A DNA stretch of 64,000 nt from Actinomadura latina NBRC 106108 (GTDB lineage Bacteria; Actinomycetota; Actinomycetes; Streptosporangiales; Streptosporangiaceae). This document shows, in pieces, positions 37,841-46,104 of the stretch. Location: NCBI RefSeq assembly GCF_001552195.1, contig NZ_BCQS01000003.1:1010403-1074402 (forward strand), given 5' to 3'. The notes beneath the pieces were generated by a model that was not told the DNA's origin, searched no databases, and saw only the letters and a program-made list of their open reading frames with translations. The translations under genes were made by a program, and so were the position numbers. Numbering within the stretch: position 1 is the stretch's first letter; the number at the start of each line of letters is the position of its first letter.

Positions 37841-39529
37841 TCAGGCGCAGAGCTTCGACGTGGCCGTGCCCGTCTTGATCGCGGGGGACGAGGACGGCGA
37901 CGCGCTCGGGGCCACCTTCACCTTCTTCACGCCGTCCCAGTTGGCGCCCACCATGACCTGGACGCGCGAGCCCAGGGACGGCACCTTCTTCAGCTTGGCG
38001 CCGGGAATCGCGGCGGCCAGCGTCTTGGCGGAGTCCTCCCGGCCGGGGCCGTACTGGATCTGGGTGGTCTGCAGCCCGCGCCGCGCCACGCCCGGCGCGA
38101 CGGTCACCTTGAAGCCGAGGTTCCGCAGCTGGCTGCCCGCCCTCGTCGCGAGGCCCTTGGTGCCGATCGCGTTCAGGACGCGGACGGAGACGTCCTGCGG
38201 CGGCACGGTCAGCTCGTCCTCGGGCTTCTGCGTCGGCGAGGCGCTCGGCTTCGCGGTGTGCGGGGCCAGCGGCTGGTCGCGCCTGATCCGGGTGAACAGG
38301 TCCTGCGCCTTCCCCCGGTCCCACTGGACGGTCGACTGCGGCGTCGGCGCGTTCCACAGGACGGCGTTGTAGTCCGGGTTGGACAGCGGCACGTTCGCGA
38401 ACGTCAGGTCGTCGGTCGACAGGCCCTTCATCTGGTCGGCGAGCTTCGGCAGGCTGTCGGCCAGCTTCGAGTCGACGCGCAGCGACTTCAGCGCGGCGTT
38501 CAGGAACTTCGTCGACTTCACCGGGTCGCCCAGCGTCTTCGTCGACAGCGCCTGTTTCATCATCGCGGCCATGAACTGCTGCTGCCGGTCGATGCGGCCG
38601 AGGTCGCTGCCGCCGGTCAGCGTGTAGCGGGCCCGCGCGAAGGCGAGGGCCTTCAGGCCGTCCACGCGCGACTTGCCGGCGGGCAGCCGGAGGCCGCTCT
38701 TCGGGTCGTCGACCGCCTGCTCGGTGCACACTTCCACGCCGCCGAGCGCGTCCACCATGTGCACGAAGCCGTAGAAGTTCACCTCGACGTAGTGGTCGAT
38801 CGACACGCCGGTGGCCTGCTTGACGGTGCTGACGGTGAGGTCGGGCCCGCCGAACTGGTACGCCCAGGTCAGCTTGCCCGGACGGGCCGCGACGCGCGCC
38901 CCCTTCGCGCCCTCCGAGCCGTTCGACCTGTGCGGCGGGATCGTGACGTAGGAGTCGCGCGGCAGGCTCACCACCGACACGCTGTCGTGGTCGCGGGACA
39001 CGTGCACCAGCAGCATCGTGTCGGAGCGCTCCCCGGCGTCGTGGCCGAGCTTCGCCGCCTTCTGCTGCGCCTTCGTCAGCCCCTCGCGCCGGTCGACGCC
39101 CGCGACGAGGATCGTCATCGCGCCCTTCGGCGCGTCCCCGCCCTTGCCGAGCCCGTTCACCGAGACCTTGTCGATCGCGCCGGTGACGTAGTTCTGGAAC
39201 GCCCACGCGCCGCCCGAGGTCAGCAGCACGAACGCCGACATCGTCCCGGTCAGGGTGAGGAAGCGCTTCTGCCGCCGCGCGCTCATCGCCGCGCGCGGGC
39301 TCAGCTGCCGGCCGGGACGGCGCGGGCCGCGCGGGCCGTCCACCGTCACCCGCGGCGCGGGCATCCCGTCGATCGTCACGCCGTCGATGCCGGCGTCGCC
39401 GTCGCTGTCGCCGCCCGGCGCCGGCTGCGCGCCCGGACGCGGCCGGAAGTAGCGCTCCAGCGGGTCCGGCTCCGCCGAGCGGCCCTCACCGCGGCCCTCG
39501 CCGCGACCCGAGTCGTGCCCGTCTGCCAT
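37841..39529 (-). CDS. LCP (LytR-CpsA-Psr) family cell-wall glycopolymer ligase
   Basis: This 562-aa membrane-anchored enzyme should transfer undecaprenyl-linked glycopolymers to peptidoglycan. It has a cytoplasmic N-terminus of about 100 charged residues and one membrane helix (FLTLTGTMSAFVLLTSGGAWAF). The LCP domain shows VDRREG, ERSDTMLLVHVSRDHDSVSVVSLPRDSYV, the region around DHYVEVNFYGFVHMVDALGGVEV, and FARARYT-GSDLGRIDRQQQFM with conserved Arg/Asp residues. A LytR_C domain (VSVRVLNAIGTKGLATRAGSQLRNLGF) lies near the C-terminus. It faces an ExoA-like glycosyltransferase gene across a divergent gap. Confidence 0.93.
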   Translation of the reverse strand: MADGHDSGRGEGRGEGRSAEPDPLERYFRPRPGAQPAPGGDSDGDAGIDGVTIDGMPAPRVTVDGPRGPRRPGRQLSPRAAMSARRQKRFLTLTGTMSAFVLLTSGGAWAFQNYVTGAIDKVSVNGLGKGGDAPKGAMTILVAGVDRREGLTKAQQKAAKLGHDAGERSDTMLLVHVSRDHDSVSVVSLPRDSYVTIPPHRSNGSEGAKGARVAARPGKLTWAYQFGGPDLTVSTVKQATGVSIDHYVEVNFYGFVHMVDALGGVEVCTEQAVDDPKSGLRLPAGKSRVDGLKALAFARARYTLTGGSDLGRIDRQQQFMAAMMKQALSTKTLGDPVKSTKFLNAALKSLRVDSKLADSLPKLADQMKGLSTDDLTFANVPLSNPDYNAVLWNAPTPQSTVQWDRGKAQDLFTRIRRDQPLAPHTAKPSASPTQKPEDELTVPPQDVSVRVLNAIGTKGLATRAGSQLRNLGFKVTVAPGVARRGLQTTQIQYGPGREDSAKTLAAAIPGAKLKKVPSLGSRVQVMVGANWDGVKKVKVAPSASPSSSPAIKTGTATSKLCA

Positions 39530-39768
39530 GCCGGCCGCCGCCTCCCGAAGATCACGTTCCGCCGTGCGTCCCCACCACTCTAAAGTGGGGGACACCCGTC
39601 CGTTCGCTACCTGGCCCTCGTGTCCTTGCAGTAACGTGGCGCCGTCTTGACCACACCCCGGCGGCCCGCACGCGAACCTGGGTGGCGTGGGCCGCGTCAG
39701 GCAAGCGAGCAAGAGAGGAAGGGCGCCCGCCTCCGGTTGTCCCGGTCGACGTGCGTCCGCGAGCCCAC

Positions 39769-40851
39769 ATGAATTCGTCTCCCCGTGCCCATCGCGCCAC
39801 GAACCAGGAAACCCAGTACGCCGTGAAGACCCGTCCCGAGTCCGGTGAGCGCACCTGGCCCGCGGTGTCGGTGGTGATGCCCGTCCTCAACGAGCAGCGC
39901 CACCTCGCCGACGCCGTGCGCGGCATCCTGAGCCAGGAGTACCCCGGCGAGCTGGAGCTCGTGCTCGCGATCGGGCCGTCCCGCGACCGTACCGAGGAGA
40001 TCGCCCGGAAGCTGGCCGCCGAGGACCCGCGCGTCCTCGTCGTCGCCAACCCGACCGGGCGCACCCCGCAGGGACTCAACATCGCGATCAAGGCGTCGCA
40101 GTACTCGATCATCGTCCGGGTGGACGGGCACTCGCTGCTGCCCGCCGACTACGTCCGGGCGGCCGTCGAGACCATGGAGGACACCGGCGCCGACAACGTG
40201 GGCGGGATCATGGCGGCCGAGGGCGTCACCCCGTTCGAGAAGGCCGTGGCGCGCGCGATGACGTCCAAGCTCGGCGTCGGCAACGCCCGGTTCCACACCG
40301 GCGGCGAGGCGGGCGAGGTCGAGACCGTCTACCTCGGGACGTTCCGCCGCAGCGCGCTGGAGCGGGTCGGCGGCTACGACGAGACGTTCGTCCGCGCCCA
40401 GGACTGGGAGATGAACCACCGCATCCGGGAGACCGGCGGCCGGATCTTCTTCACCCCGCGCATGCGGGTCACCTACCGGCCCCGTCCGAACCTGCGGGCC
40501 CTCGCCAAGCAGTACTTCCACACCGGACGCTGGCGGCGCGTCGTCGGGCGCGAGCACCAGGGCACGCTGAACCTGCGCTATCTGGCGCCGCCGATCGCCG
40601 TGGTCGCGATCGCGGCGGGCGCGGTCGCCGGGCTGTTCGGGTTCTGGCCGGGCTGGCTCCTGCCCGGCGGATACGCGGCCGCGATGGTCCTCGGCGCCGC
40701 CGTGGAGGGGCGCGGGCTGCCGCTCGCGGCCTGGGCGCGTCTCCCGCTGGTGTTCGCCACCATGCACCTGACCTGGGGCTTCGGCTTCCTGACGAGCCCG
40801 CCGCGGCTCGGCCAGCCGACGCCGGTGAAACCCGGCGAGTCCGTCCAGTAG
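39769..40851 (+). CDS. ExoA-like glycosyltransferase family 2 protein
   Basis: This is a 360-aa processive-type GT2. It has the N-terminal VSVVMPVLNEQRHLADAVRGILSQ, DGHSLLPADYVRAAV with the DxH metal motif, and ETVYLGTFRRSALERVGGYDETFVRAQDWEMNHRIRETGG, corresponding to the ED/acceptor region of succinoglycan ExoA. At least two C-terminal membrane helices follow (PPIAVVAIAAGAVAGLFGFW and beyond). It likely adds a hexose to a lipid-linked oligosaccharide. The exact start is uncertain; ATG 39769 is taken, though later in-frame GTG codons exist. It is divergent from the LCP gene. Confidence 0.87.
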   Translation: MNSSPRAHRATNQETQYAVKTRPESGERTWPAVSVVMPVLNEQRHLADAVRGILSQEYPGELELVLAIGPSRDRTEEIARKLAAEDPRVLVVANPTGRTPQGLNIAIKASQYSIIVRVDGHSLLPADYVRAAVETMEDTGADNVGGIMAAEGVTPFEKAVARAMTSKLGVGNARFHTGGEAGEVETVYLGTFRRSALERVGGYDETFVRAQDWEMNHRIRETGGRIFFTPRMRVTYRPRPNLRALAKQYFHTGRWRRVVGREHQGTLNLRYLAPPIAVVAIAAGAVAGLFGFWPGWLLPGGYAAAMVLGAAVEGRGLPLAAWARLPLVFATMHLTWGFGFLTSPPRLGQPTPVKPGESVQ

Positions 40852-40946
40852 CGGGCAGAAGGCATATCCACCGTCGAACCGGCGTGCGCTCCCGCGCGTC
40901 TCAGCGTTAGGTTGAGCGGGATCTTGCCCGCTGCTCGGAGGTGGCC

Positions 40947-41681
40947 ATGTCCAACGGAGCACGTCACGGCCTCGGCGTGGTGATCGGCCTCGTCGTGACG
41001 CCGGTCATCGCCGTGTGTCTCATGTACGGGACGAGCAAGCTGCGCCTGGTCATGACCCTCAGCTTCGGGAGGTTCCAGGACTACCACGGCAGGAATCTCT
41101 GGATCGGCGCCGTGCTCTTCGCCGTGGCGGCCGTCCTGCTCGGCCTCGTGGCGGGCAGCCGGCTGTCACCGCTGGCGTCGCTCATCCCGGGCGTGGTCTA
41201 CGCGGCCCTCGGCGTCGTGTGGTTCGCCTCTCCCCGCTGGGCGGTCACCCATCCCGCCCGGGACACGTTTCCGCGCGACCTGGAACTCGGGTACGTGACG
41301 CTCGGCTCCACGGCCGTCCTCTTCCTGCTCGGCGTGATGCTCGTCGTGGCGTCGCTGGCGCCGTCGCGGTGGAAGGCCCGCGCCGCGGCCGGGGCCGCGC
41401 CGCGCTTCGCCGGGCCGCCGCCCGCGCCGATGGGCCCGCCGCCCATGCACGGCGCGCAGGCTCCGATGGGCGCGCCGCAGCAGCCGGCGCAGAGCCCGCC
41501 GTGGCAGGGTGCGCCGCAGTACGGCGCGCCGCCCGCTCAGCCGGCCTCGTCCAACCCGCCGCCGCTTCCGCCGGCGTCGCCCATGCCGGCGCCCGCCGCG
41601 GAGAAGAAGCCGGAGCCGTCCATCGACAGCGACGATGACGAGCCCGGCGAGTGGACGCGCATGTACGGCGGGAACCGGTGA
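40947..41681 (+). CDS. Four-helix membrane protein with Pro-rich tail, unknown function
   Basis: This is a 244-aa protein. It has hydrophobic helices near residues 10-27, 48-67, 75-92 and 112-130, then a cytoplasmic tail of about 100 residues rich in Pro, Ala, Gln and Met (repeated GPPPAPMGPPPM, APQQPAQ), ending in an acidic SIDSDDDEPGEWTRMYGGNR motif. GGAG lies 6 nt before ATG. I do not recognise the family; Pro-rich tails of this kind are common in actinobacterial envelope proteins and may bind partner proteins. It ends 3 bp from the convergent phosphodiesterase gene. Confidence 0.72.
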   Translation: MSNGARHGLGVVIGLVVTPVIAVCLMYGTSKLRLVMTLSFGRFQDYHGRNLWIGAVLFAVAAVLLGLVAGSRLSPLASLIPGVVYAALGVVWFASPRWAVTHPARDTFPRDLELGYVTLGSTAVLFLLGVMLVVASLAPSRWKARAAAGAAPRFAGPPPAPMGPPPMHGAQAPMGAPQQPAQSPPWQGAPQYGAPPAQPASSNPPPLPPASPMPAPAAEKKPEPSIDSDDDEPGEWTRMYGGNR

Positions 41682-41684
41682 GGG

Positions 41685-42434
41685 TCAGACGGCCGCGAGG
41701 ACGCCGGGGACGTCGTTGACGACCATCGCGTCGAACCCCGCCTCGGCGTAGGTCGGGGCCGCCTCCGCCGACGGGCACCAGGCGATCGTCTCCAGGCCCG
41801 CCTTGTGCGCGACGTCCACGCAGTGCTCCAGCGGACGCAGCCGCGTGTCGGGGTGGTCGATGCCGCACGACCCGGTGTGCACGGCGACGGCGTCCAGGCC
41901 GAGCCCGGCGGCGGCCGGGACGGCGTGCCACAGCGGGAACCGCAGCCACGTCAGCAGCCCCAGCGGGACGCCCGGCAGCTCGCCGCGCAGGAACACCAGC
42001 AGCGACGGGTCGAACGACGTGACGAGCAGCCGGCGCCGCTTCGCCTCCCGCCTCAGCACCGGGACGAGCAGCGGGCCCGTGCGGCGGGCCGGCTCGTCCA
42101 GCGCGTCCTCGAGGACGGTCTTGACGTCCACGTCCACCGCCATGTCCGCCGGCAGCGCGTCGAAGATCTCGGTGAGCAGCGGGAGGCCGCTGGCCGTGGC
42201 GGGCAGGTCGACCAGGTGGTCGCCGTCCACCGTCGTCGGGTCGTGCCGCAGGACGAGGTGGTCGTCGGCGGTGCGCGTCACGTCGATCTCGACCCAGGAC
42301 AAGCCCGCGTCGGCGGCGGCGAGCAGCGACGGCAGCGTGTTCTCGGAGACGGGAGCGGCGGCGCCCGGCGGCGTGAGATCGCCCGACCCGTACCCGCGAT
42401 GCCCGATGACCGCGGGCGTGCTCTCGAAGATCAA
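41685..42434 (-). CDS. Glycerophosphodiester phosphodiesterase family protein
   Basis: This 249-aa TIM-barrel GDPD would cleave glycerophosphodiesters to sn-glycerol-3-phosphate and an alcohol. Signature residues are visible: the first catalytic His in VIGHRGY, SENTLPSLLAA, WVEIDVTRTADDHLVLRHDPTT with the metal-binding Glu/Asp and second His, and the distal VDVDVK. The start appears to be TTG 42434, overlapping the cytidylyltransferase stop as TTGA, with GGGGGGAA upstream. Translation is thus coupled to the IspD-like gene, which links polyol-phosphate metabolism with the adjacent glycerol-1-phosphate operon. Confidence 0.88.
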   Translation of the reverse strand: MIFESTPAVIGHRGYGSGDLTPPGAAAPVSENTLPSLLAAADAGLSWVEIDVTRTADDHLVLRHDPTTVDGDHLVDLPATASGLPLLTEIFDALPADMAVDVDVKTVLEDALDEPARRTGPLLVPVLRREAKRRRLLVTSFDPSLLVFLRGELPGVPLGLLTWLRFPLWHAVPAAAGLGLDAVAVHTGSCGIDHPDTRLRPLEHCVDVAHKAGLETIAWCPSAEAAPTYAEAGFDAMVVNDVPGVLAAV

Positions 42435-43132
42435 GGGTTCCCCCCGGATGCGAGATGTTCGGCGACGACGGCGTCGAGGGGCTGGGTGACCTTGAGGTTG
42501 CGCTCGCTGCCCGCGACGACGCGGATGGGGACGTCCGGCAGGTAGCGGTGGACGATTCCGCAGTCGTCGGTGGCGCGCAGGGCCGGGTCGGCGAGCGCCA
42601 GCTCGTAGGCCGCGCGGATCGTGCCGAGCCGGAATCCCTGCGGGGTCTGGAACCGGTTCAGCGTCTCGCGCGGCGGCATCGAGGCGACCACGCCGTCCGC
42701 CACCACGACGATCGTGTCGGGCGACGGGACGCCCACGGCGACGGCGTCGTGGTCGTCCAGCGCGGCCAGCACGCGGTCGATGACGGGGCCGTCCACGAAC
42801 GGGCGGGCCGCGTCGTGGAACAGGACGCGGACGTCGTCGGGCCGTCCGTCCAGGACCCGGAGCGCCGCGACCGTCGACGCGGTGCGGGTGTCGCCGCCCT
42901 CGATCACGGCGGCCGTCTTGCGGAACGGCGCGGCGATCGCGGCGGCGTCCCGCAGGTGCCCGGCCGCCATCACGACCACGACCTCGTCGATGCCGGGGTG
43001 CGCGTCGAACGCGCCGATCGCGTGCGCCAGGATGGGCCGGCCGCCGACCTCCAGGAGCTGCTTGGGGCGTCCCGAGCCCATGCGCGCGCCGACCCCGCCG
43101 GCGAGCACCACCGCAACCGTCCGCGCCGCCAT
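42431..43132 (-). CDS. ispD: IspD-family cytidylyltransferase
   Basis: This 233-aa enzyme has the IspD nucleotide-binding loop (VVLAGGVGARMGSGRPKQLLEVGGRPILAH), EGGDTRTASTVAALRVL, VLFHDAARPFVD, RETLNRFQTPQGF, and ATDDCGIVHRYLP, all expected in 2-C-methyl-D-erythritol-4-phosphate cytidylyltransferases. The closely related TarI/Bcs1 (ribitol-5-phosphate) enzymes share these motifs. The position between a glycerophosphodiesterase and a second cytidylyltransferase leaves the substrate open, and no ispF is adjacent. ATG 43132. It is coupled to the downstream GDPD gene. Confidence 0.85.
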   Translation of the reverse strand: MAARTVAVVLAGGVGARMGSGRPKQLLEVGGRPILAHAIGAFDAHPGIDEVVVVMAAGHLRDAAAIAAPFRKTAAVIEGGDTRTASTVAALRVLDGRPDDVRVLFHDAARPFVDGPVIDRVLAALDDHDAVAVGVPSPDTIVVVADGVVASMPPRETLNRFQTPQGFRLGTIRAAYELALADPALRATDDCGIVHRYLPDVPIRVVAGSERNLKVTQPLDAVVAEHLASGGNP

Positions 43133-43397
43133 GTCACCCCAGTCCTCCCGGCATCCCGGCCACGCTCAACGTACCGGAAGGCTCCCGGCGGGGAGCGGAC
43201 GAACCGGCTCGCACCGCCCGATCGCGCGGGATCGAGTATGGTTACCTCGCCGTGCCGGGGTCCGCGCAAGCGGTGCAGGCACCGCGCCACCACGACGGCA
43301 CCGTCCGCCCCGCCGAGGGCCCGGCTCGTTCGCGTGTGCCGCGCCGACCGCCTACGTTGCGGGCACGGATCACGTTCGACCTGAGGAAAGAGGAAGC

Positions 43398-44129
43398 ATG
43401 ATCGGCATGGTGCTGGCGGCGGGTGCGGGCCGGAGGCTGCGGCCCTACACCGACACCCTCCCCAAGGCCCTGGTCCCCGTGGACGGCGAGACCACCATCC
43501 TGGACATCGCCCTCCGCAACCTCGCCGAGGTCGGGCTGACCGACGTCGTCATCGTCGTCGGCTACCAGGCCGGCGCCGTCGAGGACCGCCAGGCCGCCCT
43601 CGAAGAGCGGTACGGCGTGAGCATCACGCTGGTTCACAACGACAAGGCCGAGGAGTGGAACAACGCCTACTCCATGTGGCTCGCCAGGGAGCACTTCTCC
43701 AAGGGCGTCCTCATGGTCAACGGCGACACGGTCCATCCGGTGGGCGTCGAGAAGACGCTACTGGCCAGCCGCGGGCCGGACATCCTCCTGGCCGTGGACG
43801 ATGTGAAAACTCTGGCCGACGAGGAGATGAAGGTCATCCTCGACGGCGAGGGCCACCTGAAGACCATCACCAAGCTGATGGACCCGTCGACCGCGGGCGG
43901 CGAGTACATCGGCGCCACCCTGATCGAGCCCGCCGCGGCCGAGCCGCTGGCCGACGCCCTCAAGGCCACCTGGGAGCGCGACCCCGACCTCTACTACGAG
44001 GACGGCTACCAGGAGCTCGTGAACCGCGGCGGCCGGATCGGCGTCGCGCCGATCGGCGAGGTCGACTGGGTCGAGGTCGACAACCACGACGACCTGGAGA
44101 AGGCCCGGCGCATCGCCAAGGGCTACTGA
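43398..44129 (+). CDS. LicC-like sugar/choline-phosphate nucleotidyltransferase
   Basis: This 243-aa nucleotidyltransferase has the pyrophosphorylase loop MVLAAGAGRRLRPYTDTLPKALVPVDG, GYQAGAVE, and then HNDKAEEWNNAYSMWLAREHF. The last segment is typical of LicC-like phosphocholine cytidylyltransferases and of inositol-phosphate cytidylyltransferases. VNGDTVHP supplies the metal-binding Asp, and DWVEVDNHDDLEKARRIA closes the fold. AGAGGAAG precedes the ATG. It is first in an operon with a glycerol-1-phosphate dehydrogenase homologue and a CDP-alcohol transferase, so it likely makes the CDP-alcohol used by the latter. The nucleotide and substrate are inferred. Confidence 0.83.
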   Translation: MIGMVLAAGAGRRLRPYTDTLPKALVPVDGETTILDIALRNLAEVGLTDVVIVVGYQAGAVEDRQAALEERYGVSITLVHNDKAEEWNNAYSMWLAREHFSKGVLMVNGDTVHPVGVEKTLLASRGPDILLAVDDVKTLADEEMKVILDGEGHLKTITKLMDPSTAGGEYIGATLIEPAAAEPLADALKATWERDPDLYYEDGYQELVNRGGRIGVAPIGEVDWVEVDNHDDLEKARRIAKGY

Positions 44130-44174
44130 CCCGCCGTCCGCCGGATCCAGGCGCTCAACCGAGCGAGGAGGCAC

Positions 44175-45254
44175 ATGCCCCTGCTGACGCGGATGCTGAA
44201 CGCGCCGCTCTCCATCGACGTGCGGCGCGGCGCCGTCGCCGCCCTCGGCGAACTGCTCGCCGACAGGCGGATCGCCACCGAGGGACGGGTGGCGATCGCG
44301 GTCGGCCCCGGCCAGGGCGACCAGATCGCCGAGCAGGTCCGGCCGTCCCTGACGTCCTGCGACGTGTTCCAGGTCGAGGGCGGGACCGTGGACGCGGCCG
44401 TCGCGCTGGGGTCCAAGCTGCGCGCCGGATCGTACGAGGCCGTCATCGGGATCGGCGGCGGCCGGACGATCGACGCCACCAAGTACGCGGCGACGCTGTC
44501 GGGCATCCCGATGGTGTCGGTCGCGACGAACCTGTCCCACGACGGGATCTGCTCCCCGGTCGCCTCGCTCGTGCACGACGGCGGCAAGGGCTCGTTCGGC
44601 GTCGTGATGCCGCTCGCGATGATCGTCGACCTGGACTACGTGCACGCCGCGCCGAAACGGCTCATCCGGGCCGGCATCGGCGACGTGCTGAGCAACTTCT
44701 CCGCCGTGGACGACTGGCTGCTCGCCGCCGAGCAGTGCGGCGAGCGGGTCGACCGGATGGCGCTCACCGTGTCGCGCACCGCCGCCGAGGCGCTGCTGCA
44801 CCTGCCCGGCACGATCGAGTCGGACCGGTTCCTCACCGTCCTCGCCGAGAGCCTCGTGCTGTCCGGGATGTCGATGGCGTTCGCCGGCGACTCCCGTCCG
44901 GCCAGCGGCGGCGACCACGAGATCCTGCACGCCATCGACCAGCTCTACCCGGACACGGCCAACCACGGCGAGCTCGCGGGGATCGGCACGGCGTTCTGCT
45001 ACCACCTGCGCGCCACCCGGCTCGGCTCCGCGGAGGGGGAGGAGCGGCTGCGCGAGATCCTCGCCTGCCTCGGCCGGCACGAGCTGCCCCGCCTGCCCGG
45101 CGACATCGGGCTGAGCGCCGAGCAGTTCACCGAGGCCGTGCTGTTCGCGCCGAGGACCCGGCCCGGCCGCTACACCATCTTGGAATACCTCAATCTCGAC
45201 AAGGGCGAGACTCGCGAGGCGGTGGAAGAGTATGTCCAGGCCCATGGAGGCTGA
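44175..45254 (+). CDS. sn-Glycerol-1-phosphate dehydrogenase (AraM/EgsA)-family protein
   Basis: This is a 359-aa member of the iron-containing alcohol dehydrogenase/glycerol dehydrogenase superfamily. It shows the NAD-binding IGIGGGRTIDATKYAA, then VATNLSHDGICSPVASLV, close to the SHDGIAS motif of archaeal and AraM-type G1P dehydrogenases. Metal-binding candidates are ASGGDHEILHAID and NHGELAGIGT. It would reduce dihydroxyacetone phosphate to sn-glycerol-1-phosphate. AGGAGG precedes ATG. The 3' end overlaps the next gene by 23 bp. The family assignment is firm at superfamily level; substrate is inferred. Confidence 0.83.
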   Translation: MPLLTRMLNAPLSIDVRRGAVAALGELLADRRIATEGRVAIAVGPGQGDQIAEQVRPSLTSCDVFQVEGGTVDAAVALGSKLRAGSYEAVIGIGGGRTIDATKYAATLSGIPMVSVATNLSHDGICSPVASLVHDGGKGSFGVVMPLAMIVDLDYVHAAPKRLIRAGIGDVLSNFSAVDDWLLAAEQCGERVDRMALTVSRTAAEALLHLPGTIESDRFLTVLAESLVLSGMSMAFAGDSRPASGGDHEILHAIDQLYPDTANHGELAGIGTAFCYHLRATRLGSAEGEERLREILACLGRHELPRLPGDIGLSAEQFTEAVLFAPRTRPGRYTILEYLNLDKGETREAVEEYVQAHGG

Positions 45255-46104
45255 GCTCCCCGGGCACTCCGCGGAACCGTCCGGGGACGACCCCGGCGGC
45301 GACCAGCGGCCGCACCGCAAGGGCGCGAAGGTCGCCGACGTCCGCCGCTACGGGCAGCCGCCCGGCCTGAAGGACCGGCGCAACGAGGAGCACTGGGCGG
45401 GCCGCCTCTACATGCGGGACCTGTCCCCGTACTTCGGGTGGATCGCGCTGCGCCTCGGGTTCAGCCCGAACCAGCTCACCTACCTGATGATGGCGAGCGG
45501 CGTCGTCGCCGGCCTGGTCGTGTCGCTGCCCGCCGACCCGCTGTGGACGGCGCTCGGCGGCGCCGTCCTCGTCCAGGTCTACCTGCTGCTCGACTGCGTG
45601 GACGGCGAGGTCGCCCGCTACCTGCGGCAGACGTCGGTGGCCGGGGTGTTCCTCGACCGCATCGGCCACTACCTGTCCGAGATCTCGCTGCTCGTCGGGC
45701 TCGGGTTCATGGCCCAGGGCGGCTGGCAGAACGGCGGCTGGGGGGAACTCGGCCTCGTCGCCGCGCTCGGCGCCGCGCTGATCAAGGCCGAGACCGACAA
45801 CGTCGTGGTCGCCCGCGCCAAGTCGGGGCTGACCGCCGACCCGTCCGGCGGCGACCGGGCGCTGCGGCCCCGCTCGACCCGCATCGCGCTGGCCCGGCAG
45901 GCGGCGTCCATGCTGCGCTTCCACCGGATCATCGGGGCCGTCGAGCTGTCGCTGCTCATCCTCGCGGCGGCCGTGATCGACTCCGTCTCCGGGTTCGGCA
46001 CGCCGGTCGCGGTCCGCGTCCTCATGGTCGCGGTGGCCGCCGTCGCCGTCCTGCAGACACTGCTTCACCTGGTCAGCATCCTGGCCTCCCGGAGACTGAA
46101 GTGA
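45232..46104 (+). CDS. CDP-alcohol phosphatidyltransferase-family membrane protein with altered motif
   Basis: This is a 290-aa protein with a polar N-terminus of about 60 residues, then helices and the CDP-alcohol transferase motif DCVDGEVARYLRQTS, followed by GVFLDRIGHYLSE. Asp121, Asp124, Gly125, Ala128, Arg129, Gly138 and Asp142 fit the family pattern, but the final Asp (proposed catalytic base) is His146. At least five hydrophobic segments are visible. It should transfer a phospho-alcohol from CDP to a membrane acceptor. ATG 45232 lies inside the previous gene; its stop overlaps the GT2 start as GTGA. Confidence 0.85.
   Translation: MSRPMEAELPGHSAEPSGDDPGGDQRPHRKGAKVADVRRYGQPPGLKDRRNEEHWAGRLYMRDLSPYFGWIALRLGFSPNQLTYLMMASGVVAGLVVSLPADPLWTALGGAVLVQVYLLLDCVDGEVARYLRQTSVAGVFLDRIGHYLSEISLLVGLGFMAQGGWQNGGWGELGLVAALGAALIKAETDNVVVARAKSGLTADPSGGDRALRPRSTRIALARQAASMLRFHRIIGAVELSLLILAAAVIDSVSGFGTPVAVRVLMVAVAAVAVLQTLLHLVSILASRRLK

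Noticed and set aside
40905..40925. TTAGGTTGAGC before the membrane-protein gene as an iron box
   Set aside because: Only one half of the IdeR palindrome is present; it is more likely a -10 region.
43133..43397. Possible RNA gene or riboswitch in the 265-bp divergent gap
   Set aside because: I found no tRNA-like cloverleaf or known riboswitch core. It contains plausible promoter elements (TATGGT) and a ribosome site only.
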